This document shows positions 1 to 6,440 of a stretch of 10,723 bases of DNA, piece after piece. The notes under the pieces were generated by a model that saw nothing but the letters and a program-made list of their open reading frames with translations, was not told the origin of the DNA and did no database searches. The translations under genes were made by a program, and so were the position numbers. The stretch comes from Gemmatimonadota bacterium. Its GTDB lineage: Bacteria; Gemmatimonadota; Gemmatimonadetes; Palauibacterales; Palauibacteraceae. The DNA lies in assembly GCA_030598525.1 (NCBI GenBank), contig JAUVPT010000039.1, positions 1 to 10,723 of the forward strand, written 5' to 3'. Position 1 is the stretch's first letter. Each line of letters begins with the position of its first letter.

Positions 1-655
1 CTGAAACGTCGTACAACGTACCGGGCATGACGGGACCGACCACATGCTCGATGATCGCGGGTTCGATGTCGGAGAAAGAGACGTCGGGGTCGTGCTGAGC
101 AGACACGACCACCGTTCGAACGCGCTCGGGTCCATGATCACCATACTCAACGGTCACCTGAGCTTTGCCATCCGGTCGCAGCCACGGCAGGGTGCCGTCC
201 TTGCGGACTTCGGCCAACCGTCGCGTGAGACCGTGGGCGAGCGACACGGGCAAGGGCATCATGGCCTCGGTTTCGGCGCACGCGTAGCCGAACATCATGC
301 CCTGGTCCCCCGCACCTCCGGTATCCACGCCGAGTCCGATGTCGGGAGACTGCTCGCCGATGGAGACGAGAACCGCACAGGAACGGAAGCTGAACCCGTA
401 GTCTTCCCGGTCATAGCCGATTTCCTCAATCGTATTCCGGGCAATCTCTCCGTAACGAATCGCAGCCCCTGTCGTGATCTCACCCGCCAATACGACGAGA
501 CCCGTCGAAACGAGGGTCTCGCACGCGACCCTGGCTTCCGGATCCTCCTTGAGTACCGCGTCCAGCACAGCGTCGGAAATCTGGTCTGCGACCTTGTCCG
601 GATGACCTTCCGTAACCGATTCCGACGTAAACAGATGATGACTCTCGGGAACCAC
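1..655 (-). CDS. metK: S-adenosylmethionine synthetase MetK, N-terminal 218 residues (cut by window start)
   Basis: Makes S-adenosylmethionine from methionine and ATP in the cytoplasm, supplying the cell's methyl donor. Translating the complement from a GTG at 655-653 gives a protein beginning MVPESHHLFTSESVTEGHPD, with the ATP-binding GHPDK motif at residues 17-21 and the family signature GAGDQG at 114-119. The stretch ITTGAAIRYGEIARN (60-74) is also typical of the family. The frame stays open to base 1, where 218 codons plus one base are present; family members are usually about 385-400 residues, so roughly the C-terminal 45% lies outside. The GTG start is chosen because GGAG lies 5 bases upstream and the protein then starts at the usual distance before HLFTSESVTEGHPDK. 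It follows ptsI after 57 bases, the longest gap in the window, so it may be the last gene of the operon or have its own promoter. Confidence 0.96.
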   Translation of the reverse strand, partial: MVPESHHLFTSESVTEGHPDKVADQISDAVLDAVLKEDPEARVACETLVSTGLVVLAGEITTGAAIRYGEIARNTIEEIGYDREDYGFSFRSCAVLVSIGEQSPDIGLGVDTGGAGDQGMMFGYACAETEAMMPLPVSLAHGLTRRLAEVRKDGTLPWLRPDGKAQVTVEYGDHGPERVRTVVVSAQHDPDVSFSDIEPAIIEHVVGPVMPGTLYDVS

Positions 656-660
656 TCTCT

Positions 661-664
661 CTCC
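661..664 (-). promoter_or_regulatory. Ribosome binding site of metK (GGAG)
   Basis: On the minus strand GGAG is followed by AGAGA and then GTG, a spacing of 5 bases. It supports the GTG start of metK in a frame that is otherwise open back to the ptsI stop codon. Confidence 0.65.
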
Positions 665-680
665 AATCTTAGTGCGACTG

Positions 681-710
681 CCAGTACCGGGCGGCCAGAA
701 GCTACCGGGC
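681..710. repeat. Imperfect short direct repeat in the ptsI-metK gap
   Basis: On the plus strand CCAG-TACCGGGC (681-692) is followed by CCAG-AAGC-TACCGGGC (695-710), two copies of a 12-base unit with a 4-base insertion in the second. It fills most of the only sizeable gap in the window (656-712). I see no good inverted repeat with a T-run and no convincing -35/-10 pair there. It could be an operator or simply a chance duplication. Confidence 0.35.
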
Positions 711-712
711 CA

Positions 713-2482
713 CTATTCCTTTGACAACTCGACCGCGGTCTGTTCGGGCAGCACCCCCCGATCAGCGAGGTAGTCAGCCAGCGCACGCCTCACCTGGTCG
801 CCGCTCTCGGCTCGATCCAGCTTTCGCAAGAGCTTGGCGAGCTCCTTGGCCGACACGTTGCGAATCAACTCGCGTATCTCGGGCAGACCTTGAACGGAAA
901 CACTGAACTTGCGGTAGCCAAGTCCCAGGAGGGCTGCCACTCCGAGAGGATCACCCGACAACTCCCCGCACACGCTGAGATCCAACCCGTGACGCGCGCA
1001 TTCCTTCACGACGCGTCGATACATCCGCACGAGCGCCGGGTGCAGCGGGTCGTACAGCTTGGCCACCTTCGCGTTCCCGCGGTCTGCGGCCAGAACGTAC
1101 TGAGTCAGGTCGTTGGTTCCGAGACTGACGAAATCGACGTACGGAGCCAGTAGATCCAGGGTCTCTACAGCGGCCGGGGTCTCGACCATCACTCCCAGTG
1201 GAATTCGTACCCCCGAATCCGTGAGCCCGAGTGAAGAGTACACCTCGGTCAGCATGTCACGGGCGCGCTGCATCTCCTCCACCGTCGAGACGAAGGGTAT
1301 GAGGAGGCGCAGATTGCCGCTCTCGGACGCTCGAACCGCCGCCCTGAGCTGGTTTCGAAACAGGTCTGGCATGTCGAGGCAGATGCGGATCGCCCGCCAG
1401 CCCAGGTACGGGTTGTCCTCCGGGGGCAACTGCAAGAACAGGGGAAACTTGTCCCCTCCGATGTCGAACGTGCGGAGGGTCACTTCTCGCCCAGGGAACG
1501 CCTCGAGAACAGAGCGGTAGGCCTGAAGCTGATCTTCTTCGGCCGGGATCTCTCGTCTTCCGATCGCCAGGAATTCCGACCGGAACAGCCCTACGCCGTC
1601 CGCTCCGAGGCGCCGGGCATCCTCCGCCTCGTGCGGAAGGTCCAGGTTCGCCTGAACGACCGTGCGGACCCCGTCCATCGTCTTCGTCGGTCGCCCGGCC
1701 ACCTTTTGCAGGGCTTCTCGTCGATGCGTTGCCTGCGCCACAGCCCGGTGGAACCCCTCTACCTCCTGCGGGCTGGGATTGATCCGGATCTCCCCCGTTC
1801 GCCCATCCACGAGCAAACGGTCTGAGTCCCCGATCGATTCCAGGTGTGGCCCAACTGCCACCACTACAGGGATTCCGAGGGCCCGAGCCAGAATGACCCC
1901 GTGTGCTCCGCGAGACCCTCCGGAAAGCACCACGCCCAGGGCGCGCTCCGGATCCAGGCGAGCGGCGATGCTGGGCGGCAGCTCGCTCCCGACGAGGATT
2001 GCCGGCTCCTCACCCTCTGTGGCGAGATCAGAGGGATCGCCATGGCCCAGAAGATGTGACAGAACGCGTAGACGCACATCGTGAAGATCAGCCAGTCGAT
2101 CCACCAGCATGGCGTGCGCTGATTCCTGCATGCGGATTCTCATCTCAAGGACCTGCCAGTCGAAGGCCCTTTCCGCGCAGACGAAGTTGTCCCGAACGTA
2201 GGACAGGGTGCCCCGGACGAGATCCGGATCTTCGATCATCATGGCCTGCGACTCGAAGACCTTGCCTTCGAACGGACCGATCCTCTGGGCCGTCTCGGCC
2301 TGCAGACGCGAGACGTACTCCAGCGCCCGGGCCCTTGCCAGTCCGAAGCGCTCGACTTCGCTCTCGACCTCCGCCGGGCTGATGGTTCGATGGGGAACGA
2401 GCGGGATGTCCCAGTCGATCCACCGGACCGGACCCAGGGCTCTGCCGGTCGAAGCGCCCATCCCTTCAAGGATTCGCGACAT
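713..2482 (-). CDS. ptsI: PTS Enzyme I (phosphoenolpyruvate-protein phosphotransferase)
   Basis: First enzyme of the PTS: takes phosphate from PEP onto a histidine and passes it to HPr, in the cytoplasm as a dimer. The 589-residue length fits the family (about 570-590). The N-terminal HPr-binding and phospho-His domain covers about 1-225, with His194 in the loop GSRGAHGVILAR. The PEP-binding barrel has GVGLFRSEF (296-304), LRTFDIGGDK (336-345), NPYLGWRAIR (357-366), GVMVETPAA (430-438), SLGTNDLTQY (453-462) and CGELSGDP (505-512) with Cys505. The usual residues Thr and Ser just before the phospho-His are Gly and Ala here. The frame extends upstream to 2572, but that part is Arg/Trp-rich and overlaps ptsH, so the ATG at 2482, one base after the ptsH stop, is preferred. 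It ends in TAG; all other complete genes in the window end in TGA. Confidence 0.96.
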   Translation of the reverse strand: MSRILEGMGASTGRALGPVRWIDWDIPLVPHRTISPAEVESEVERFGLARARALEYVSRLQAETAQRIGPFEGKVFESQAMMIEDPDLVRGTLSYVRDNFVCAERAFDWQVLEMRIRMQESAHAMLVDRLADLHDVRLRVLSHLLGHGDPSDLATEGEEPAILVGSELPPSIAARLDPERALGVVLSGGSRGAHGVILARALGIPVVVAVGPHLESIGDSDRLLVDGRTGEIRINPSPQEVEGFHRAVAQATHRREALQKVAGRPTKTMDGVRTVVQANLDLPHEAEDARRLGADGVGLFRSEFLAIGRREIPAEEDQLQAYRSVLEAFPGREVTLRTFDIGGDKFPLFLQLPPEDNPYLGWRAIRICLDMPDLFRNQLRAAVRASESGNLRLLIPFVSTVEEMQRARDMLTEVYSSLGLTDSGVRIPLGVMVETPAAVETLDLLAPYVDFVSLGTNDLTQYVLAADRGNAKVAKLYDPLHPALVRMYRRVVKECARHGLDLSVCGELSGDPLGVAALLGLGYRKFSVSVQGLPEIRELIRNVSAKELAKLLRKLDRAESGDQVRRALADYLADRGVLPEQTAVELSKE

Positions 2483-2483
2483 G

Positions 2484-2819
2484 TCAGTTCTCGATCTCGT
2501 AGTCCGACTCGTTCTCCCCGAAGCGATCACCCACCAACGCCGCCAGGGCCTCCAACGCCTCGGCGGAATCATCCCCGACGGCCCGAATCCTGAGGGTCGA
2601 ACCGCATTCCGCGGCGAGCATCATCACACCCATGATGCTCTTCCCATTCACTTCCAGTCCGTCCTTCTCGACCGTAACCTTGGCAGTGAACCGGGACGAC
2701 AGCTTCACGAATTCAGCGGCCGGCCTGGCGTGCAGGCCGTAGCGGTTTCGGATGACGACGATCCGCTCGCCCTGGCTACCGCCGTCAGGCTTCTCATCGC
2801 GTCGAATCGCATCGCTCAT
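2484..2819 (-). CDS. ptsH: Phosphocarrier protein HPr with N-terminal extension
   Basis: Small carrier that accepts phosphate from Enzyme I on a histidine and hands it to EIIA. The active site is YGLHARPAAEF (27-37) with His30 and Arg32. The regulatory serine is Ser61 in NGKSIMGVMML (58-68), 31 residues after the histidine, exactly the His15-Ser46 spacing of classical HPr, so it should be a substrate of the HprK encoded upstream. At 111 residues it is longer than the usual 85-90 because of about 17 charged residues (MSDAIRRDEKPDGGSQGER) before the HPr fold. I see no alternative start after this extension, and the ATG is preceded by a G-rich AGGGTGAG sequence. It starts 4 bases after the EIID stop and ends one base before ptsI. 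Confidence 0.96.
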   Translation of the reverse strand: MSDAIRRDEKPDGGSQGERIVVIRNRYGLHARPAAEFVKLSSRFTAKVTVEKDGLEVNGKSIMGVMMLAAECGSTLRIRAVGDDSAEALEALAALVGDRFGENESDYEIEN

Positions 2820-2823
2820 GGGC

Positions 2824-3594
2824 TCACCCTGTCAGCCCACCCAGCAGCCACAACAGGGGCGCAATGACCAGGAGGAATGCGGCCGCGCGCCCTCCCTGCC
2901 GCGGGAATCGAAAGGCCAGGAGGGCCCCAATCGCACCCATCCCGAGCAGCGCCACCGACGCCAATGGAACCGTCGATTGGCTCACGACAACGTCGGCAAG
3001 GACGAGCGCGACTCCTCCGGTCAGAAGGATGTTCACCGGCCAGAGCCGTTCCGCCCAGCGCTCGAGCCACGCTCCCTTGAGCAACCGGCCGACCTCCAGG
3101 CCCGCCTGCCACCCCTTCACGTATGCCCACACTCTCACGGCGACGTGCCCCGCGTTGTAGAGGACCAGGAACGCGACCGCGCTCCAGCCCGCCGACGCCC
3201 CGAGCAAGAAACTGAGCGTGCCGACCAGGACGCATATGGGTCTCCACTGCCCCCATACCGCTCGATCCCCCACTGTCCCCAGGGGACCTCGCAGGGCCGT
3301 TCTGAACTTCTCGATCGTCTGCGGGTCGACCTCGTCCTGCTCCAGGCGCCCGAGCGCCGCCACCGCCATGGCGCACAGGTACGGGTGCCCGTTGAACGGA
3401 CGCATGCTGCGCTCGACCGACTCCCGGAGCCGAACGGGATCCCCTGCGTGGATGCGCCTCAGCAACGGCAGCACGGCGTAGGCGATTCCGGCGCCAACCA
3501 TCGTCGAGTAGTTCCACGATCCCTGGATGGCAAAGGTCCTGGACCAGGCAGCAAGATGGTCCGATCGCAGCAGTCTCACGTGAGCCCCCCCCAT
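2824..3594 (-). CDS. PTS EIID component, mannose/sorbose family
   Basis: Membrane subunit that, with EIIC, forms the sugar channel of mannose-family PTS permeases. Family marks are FAIQGSWNY (21-29), PFNGHPYL (66-73; the family usually has FFNTHP), RGPLGTVGDRAVW (102-114) and YNAGHVAVRVWAYVKGW (146-162). Hydrophobic segments lie at about 121-147, 185-203, 209-228 and 238-255, consistent with a C-terminal membrane part. At 256 residues it is slightly shorter than typical members (about 270-285). The ATG at 3594 overlaps the EIIC gene by 19 bases. A GTG at 3579 would give a GTGA overlap like those at other junctions and a protein 5 residues shorter, and it is about as likely. The substrate cannot be read from the sequence. 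Confidence 0.92.
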   Translation of the reverse strand: MGGAHVRLLRSDHLAAWSRTFAIQGSWNYSTMVGAGIAYAVLPLLRRIHAGDPVRLRESVERSMRPFNGHPYLCAMAVAALGRLEQDEVDPQTIEKFRTALRGPLGTVGDRAVWGQWRPICVLVGTLSFLLGASAGWSAVAFLVLYNAGHVAVRVWAYVKGWQAGLEVGRLLKGAWLERWAERLWPVNILLTGGVALVLADVVVSQSTVPLASVALLGMGAIGALLAFRFPRQGGRAAAFLLVIAPLLWLLGGLTG

Positions 3595-4280
3595 ACCAGG
3601 AGAAGCCCCAGGCCTGCGCCAACGAGTATCAGGGGCCAGCCTCGAACTCCGAAGGCAGACGCTCGTCCCGCGGCCCCAGCGGAAGCCGCAAGGCCGAGAA
3701 CGAGCGACGCGATTGCGTAGCGCCCGAGGCTGGAGGGACCTGTCCCCACCACTAGGGTCACGGCCAGGACCGAAGGAACGAGGAAGGCCGCGACCAGTAT
3801 TGCGCCACGCAAGGCATCAAGCCATATGGCCATTCGATGGCGCTGCTCGAGCAGGCCCGGATCGGCGGCGAGGACTCCGGCCGGACTCATGATCCGCTCG
3901 TTGAGCCGCCGTCTGACATGGACGGTCACCGTACCGATCCATGCCAGCCCCCAACCGACGGCGATGGACAAGAGCAGGGCCCCCATCGCGGCCCCACCCG
4001 AGGCGGCGTACGAGGCGCCCGCGACCAGGCCTGCGGGACCTGTGTCCGGGTACTTCGCAGCACCGAACGGTGGATGTCGCAGGGCATAGATCTCGAGGAC
4101 GGCGCCAACGAGCATTCCGGCCGCTGGATTGCCTAGAAGCCAGCCACCGATCGTTGCGGAGACCAGCGGCCGGGATACCATGACCTGCGGCCACGACACC
4201 GCATCCATGCCGAGGACCCCTCCCGCCAGGACGGCCAGAATCCACGTTCCCGGGCCCAGAGACAGCTCACTCCACGACAT
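3576..4280 (-). CDS. PTS EIIC component, mannose/sorbose family
   Basis: Integral membrane permease subunit of a mannose-family PTS. The protein from the ATG at 4280 has 234 residues and is strongly hydrophobic. The early part follows the family pattern: an Asp followed by QVMVSRPLVSATIGGWLLGN, then GAVLEIYALRHPPFGAAKYP with a following Asp. Several membrane segments follow, separated by a charged cytoplasmic-type loop (HVRRRLNERI). The frame extends back to a GTG at 4307, but the ATG has GGAGG 9 bases upstream and gives the more typical N-terminus, so it is chosen. Family members are often 250-270 residues, so this one is compact. It overlaps the EIIB gene by 14 bases, which suggests translational coupling. 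The transported sugar is unknown. Confidence 0.93.
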   Translation of the reverse strand: MSWSELSLGPGTWILAVLAGGVLGMDAVSWPQVMVSRPLVSATIGGWLLGNPAAGMLVGAVLEIYALRHPPFGAAKYPDTGPAGLVAGASYAASGGAAMGALLLSIAVGWGLAWIGTVTVHVRRRLNERIMSPAGVLAADPGLLEQRHRMAIWLDALRGAILVAAFLVPSVLAVTLVVGTGPSSLGRYAIASLVLGLAASAGAAGRASAFGVRGWPLILVGAGLGLLLVWGGLT

Positions 4281-4755
4281 CGACCAGATCCTCCAGACCC
4301 ACTTCACGGCCTACCGGAAGGTCCCGGGCCGTAACTCCGTTGGACTTGAGATGTATGGCCTTGAGGTCCTGCTCGTCAGCCGGGCTGAGGTGGACGTAGG
4401 TGAGCACTCTTCGTCGACAATCCGTCCCGTGCAGTCCGCCGAGATTGACCCGTCTATCCGACAACAGGCCTGCCTCCGCGAGCGACCTCATTTCCGCCGT
4501 GCCTCGGGTGAGCAGGGCCCCCCTACCGTCCCTCGAGTCCATCTCCTGAAATCGCTCCACCGCGTCGGCCACAGAGACGAAGTCGACCTCCGTCCTGTCC
4601 GCCAGTCCGGCACTGTAGATGTCCTGCTCCCAATCACTGGTCGACAGGTCGTCATCCACAACCACGTAGTAGTCGATGCCCAGTCGCATGCCCCAGCCCA
4701 CGATCACCTGCCCATGGAGAAGTCGCTCGTCGATCCGAAACAGTATGAGAGTCAC
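4267..4755 (-). CDS. PTS EIIB component, mannose/sorbose family
   Basis: Cytoplasmic phosphotransferase that takes phosphate from EIIA and passes it to the sugar carried by EIIC/EIID. The N-terminus FRIDERLLHGQVIVGWG matches the family signature RIDxRLxHGQV, with the expected phospho-His at His14. The 162-residue length is normal for a stand-alone EIIB, and GRGALLTRGTAEM and LGGLHG also fit the fold. The start is a GTG that shares four bases (GTGA) with the EIIA stop. There is no clear Shine-Dalgarno site, so re-initiation after the EIIA gene is likely. EIIA and EIIB are separate proteins here, unlike the fused ManX of Escherichia coli. Confidence 0.95.
   Translation of the reverse strand: MTLILFRIDERLLHGQVIVGWGMRLGIDYYVVVDDDLSTSDWEQDIYSAGLADRTEVDFVSVADAVERFQEMDSRDGRGALLTRGTAEMRSLAEAGLLSDRRVNLGGLHGTDCRRRVLTYVHLSPADEQDLKAIHLKSNGVTARDLPVGREVGLEDLVDVVE
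4290..4294 (-). promoter_or_regulatory. Ribosome binding site of the EIIC gene (GGAGG)
   Basis: GGAGG on the minus strand, 9 bases before the ATG at 4280 and inside the end of the EIIB gene. It decides in favour of this ATG over the upstream GTG at 4307. Confidence 0.7.
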
Positions 4756-5141
4756 GACGAAGAGTCCGGGAGGTAGGCAACCGCGCCGGCGCGTCCCTTT
4801 TCCACCGCCCGCTGCGCCAGCTCGGATGGGCCCAGTTCACGATGAAACACAAAGTCCAGGAGCATGGGGAGGTTGACACCGGACACTACGGGGGCCCTCA
4901 GGCCTTCTCCGCTCACTATCCGAGCGGCATGAGCGCAGCTTCCACTCGCGAGATCCACGAACACAAGCGCTGCTCCCGGACCCAGGGCATCTCTGATCCG
5001 GGCCGCCAACAGATCCGGAGAACAATCTGCGTTGCTTATCGGCAGCAGCGCGCCCTCGACGCCGGAGATGGACTCGGCCGTCTCGACAAGGCATCGGGCC
5101 AGGTTGCCGTGAGCGACCACGACACCCCGGACCTCACTCAT
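4752..5141 (-). CDS. PTS EIIA component, mannose/sorbose family
   Basis: Cytoplasmic domain that accepts phosphate from HPr and donates it to EIIB. Near the N-terminus GVVVAHGNLA puts the expected phospho-His at His11, and FVDLASGSCAHAAR (61-74) and SGVNLPMLLDF (87-97) match conserved parts of the EIIA-Man fold. At 129 residues it is a single-domain protein, slightly shorter than the usual 135-145. Some genomes carry a lone EIIA of this kind as a regulatory PTS protein, but here the full B, C and D set follows. The ATG lies inside the end of hprK (8-base overlap) with AGGAGG just upstream at 5145-5150, a short spacing of 3-4 bases. Confidence 0.93.
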   Translation of the reverse strand: MSEVRGVVVAHGNLARCLVETAESISGVEGALLPISNADCSPDLLAARIRDALGPGAALVFVDLASGSCAHAARIVSGEGLRAPVVSGVNLPMLLDFVFHRELGPSELAQRAVEKGRAGAVAYLPDSSS

Positions 5142-6093
5142 AGTCCTCCTCGAGATACTCCTTCACCGGTCGCATCAGGACACGCAGGTTCTGCTCGAAC
5201 AATTGCGCGCTGTCGACGCCGGCGTAGCGAAGGAGGTGGTCCATGGCGACGACTTCACTGATCACGGTGATGTTCTTACCGGGGTTCAGCGGAATGACCA
5301 CCCTCGGGATCGTGGTCTCGAGGATCTCTGTCGTGTCCCGCTCCAGCCCGGTCCGATCGTAGCTGGCACTCTGCCTCCAATGCTCCAGCTGTACCACGAC
5401 CTCGATTCGTTTCTGCTGGCGTACGGAGCGAACACCGAACAGGGCTCTCACATCGATGATACCGATCCCTCGGATCTCCATATGATGCTGTTGATGCTCG
5501 TGAGCCTGCCCGATGAGAACGTCGAAGCCCCTCCGCCTCACCAGAACAACGTCGTCGGCAACGAGTCGGTGTCCCCTCTCCACCAGGTCGAGAACGCACT
5601 CGCTCTTGCCGATGCCACTCGCTCCAATAAACAGCAGACCCACGCCATAGACATCCGCGAGGGAGCCGTGAATAGCCGTGGCCGGGGCGAACTCCTCCTC
5701 GAGAAACGGCTTAATACGCCGATAGAATTCGCCAGTCTTGAGTTTGGAGCGCAGAACCGGAATCGACCGTTCTTCCGCGAGAGTCAGGAGCTCCGCCGGC
5801 GGCTCGAGTCCCTTGGTCACGAATACGACCGGCACCTCAGCCCCCAGGAATTCACCGAGTACGTCTTGCCTGCGATCGGCGTCCATGGACCTGAGGTACA
5901 TGACCTCGGTCTCCCCGAGAACCTGCATCCGACCGCTCGGGAATCGGTCCGTGAACCCTGCCAGGACCAGCCCCGGGCTGGAGATGTCCGAGCCGGTGAT
6001 TTCTCGGGACAGGCCGGCCTGTCCCGCGACAAGGTCGAGGTCGAGGCTCTTCTGCCTTTGCTCGAATAAGTCGGCGACGTGCAGTATGCTCAC
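5134..6093 (-). CDS. hprK: HPr kinase/phosphorylase
   Basis: Bifunctional enzyme that phosphorylates HPr on its regulatory serine with ATP and removes it with phosphate, linking PTS activity to the energy state of the cell. The 319 residues match the usual length (310-330). An N-terminal domain covers about 1-130. The kinase domain has the conserved IHGSLADVYG (141-150, His142), the Walker A loop GASGIGKS (157-164), GHRLVADDVV (174-183), EIRGIGIIDVRALFG (206-220) and the C-terminal signature LNPGKNITVISEV (269-281), where many relatives have PGRN rather than PGKN. The GTG start shares GTGA with the hpf stop. Its substrate serine is present in the HPr encoded in the same operon. rapZ, a frequent neighbour of hprK in Proteobacteria, is absent. 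Confidence 0.96.
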   Translation of the reverse strand: MSILHVADLFEQRQKSLDLDLVAGQAGLSREITGSDISSPGLVLAGFTDRFPSGRMQVLGETEVMYLRSMDADRRQDVLGEFLGAEVPVVFVTKGLEPPAELLTLAEERSIPVLRSKLKTGEFYRRIKPFLEEEFAPATAIHGSLADVYGVGLLFIGASGIGKSECVLDLVERGHRLVADDVVLVRRRGFDVLIGQAHEHQQHHMEIRGIGIIDVRALFGVRSVRQQKRIEVVVQLEHWRQSASYDRTGLERDTTEILETTIPRVVIPLNPGKNITVISEVVAMDHLLRYAGVDSAQLFEQNLRVLMRPVKEYLEEDYE

Positions 6094-6428
6094 GGCTCGT
6101 CGTTCTCCACGGCGACCACCGGAATCTCGGGGGAAGCCTTGTGATCTCGCACTTTCTCCCGGCGGCTCTTGAGCTGCCTGGAGAGTTTCTCGTACAGTCG
6201 ATCGATAGCCGTGCGGAACTCCGCCGCCTCGGCTCCGGCTCGGACTCCGGGTCCCCTGCGCGTGACCACGTTAGCCTCGATCAGGCATCGCTTCCTCTCT
6301 TCGGACAGGGTTACTTCGACGCGAGAGACGTTCTCGTCGAACCGGCCGAGTCGGTTGAAACGCTCTTCCAAGTGCTCTCTCACGCTCTCGGCGAGTTCCA
6401 CGTGCCTTCCAGAGATGATGATCTGCAT
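6090..6428 (-). CDS. hpf: Ribosome hibernation promoting factor, short form
   Basis: Binds the 30S subunit in resting or starved cells and promotes inactive ribosome dimers or protected monomers. The 112-residue protein MQIIISGRHVELAESVREHL and onward has the beta-alpha-beta fold pattern of the HPF/YfiA (RaiA) family, including VSRVEVTLSEERKRCLIEA and AIDRLYEKLSRQLKSRREK. It lacks the extra C-terminal domain of the long form. A TTG three bases upstream could also start translation, but AGGAGG lies 6 bases before the ATG at 6428, the best ribosome binding site in the window. It follows the glycosyltransferase stop by 12 bases and overlaps hprK by 4. Linkage of hpf with hprK and PTS genes is common in bacteria with rpoN clusters, but no rpoN is seen here. 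Confidence 0.95.
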   Translation of the reverse strand: MQIIISGRHVELAESVREHLEERFNRLGRFDENVSRVEVTLSEERKRCLIEANVVTRRGPGVRAGAEAAEFRTAIDRLYEKLSRQLKSRREKVRDHKASPEIPVVAVENDEP

Positions 6429-6434
6429 CAAATC

Positions 6435-6440
6435 CCTCCT
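6435..6440 (-). promoter_or_regulatory. Ribosome binding site of hpf (AGGAGG)
   Basis: Perfect AGGAGG on the minus strand, followed by GATTTG and the ATG at 6428. It begins immediately after the TGA stop of the glycosyltransferase gene and sets the hpf start at ATG rather than the TTG at 6431. Confidence 0.85.

Noticed and set aside
656..712. Possible terminator, promoter or SAM riboswitch between ptsI and metK.
   Set aside because: Only 4-base GGCC pairings without a T-run, a poor TAAGAT -10-like element with no -35 partner, and no match that I can recognise to SAM riboswitch core sequences.
44..724. Plus-strand open frame of 226 codons, and a minus-strand frame at 295-786, over metK.
   Set aside because: Translation of the third minus frame gives an unmistakable MetK with GHPDK and GAGDQG, so both others are shadows.
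2752..3720. Long plus-strand open frame of 322 codons opposite the EIID gene and its neighbours.
   Set aside because: Composition is rich in Arg, Pro and His with no recognisable motif. It spans the ptsH, EIID and EIIC genes antisense and is explained by GC-rich codon use.
5203..6069. Plus-strand open frame of 288 codons opposite hprK.
   Set aside because: Mirror frame of a clear hprK; no motif or ribosome binding site supports it.
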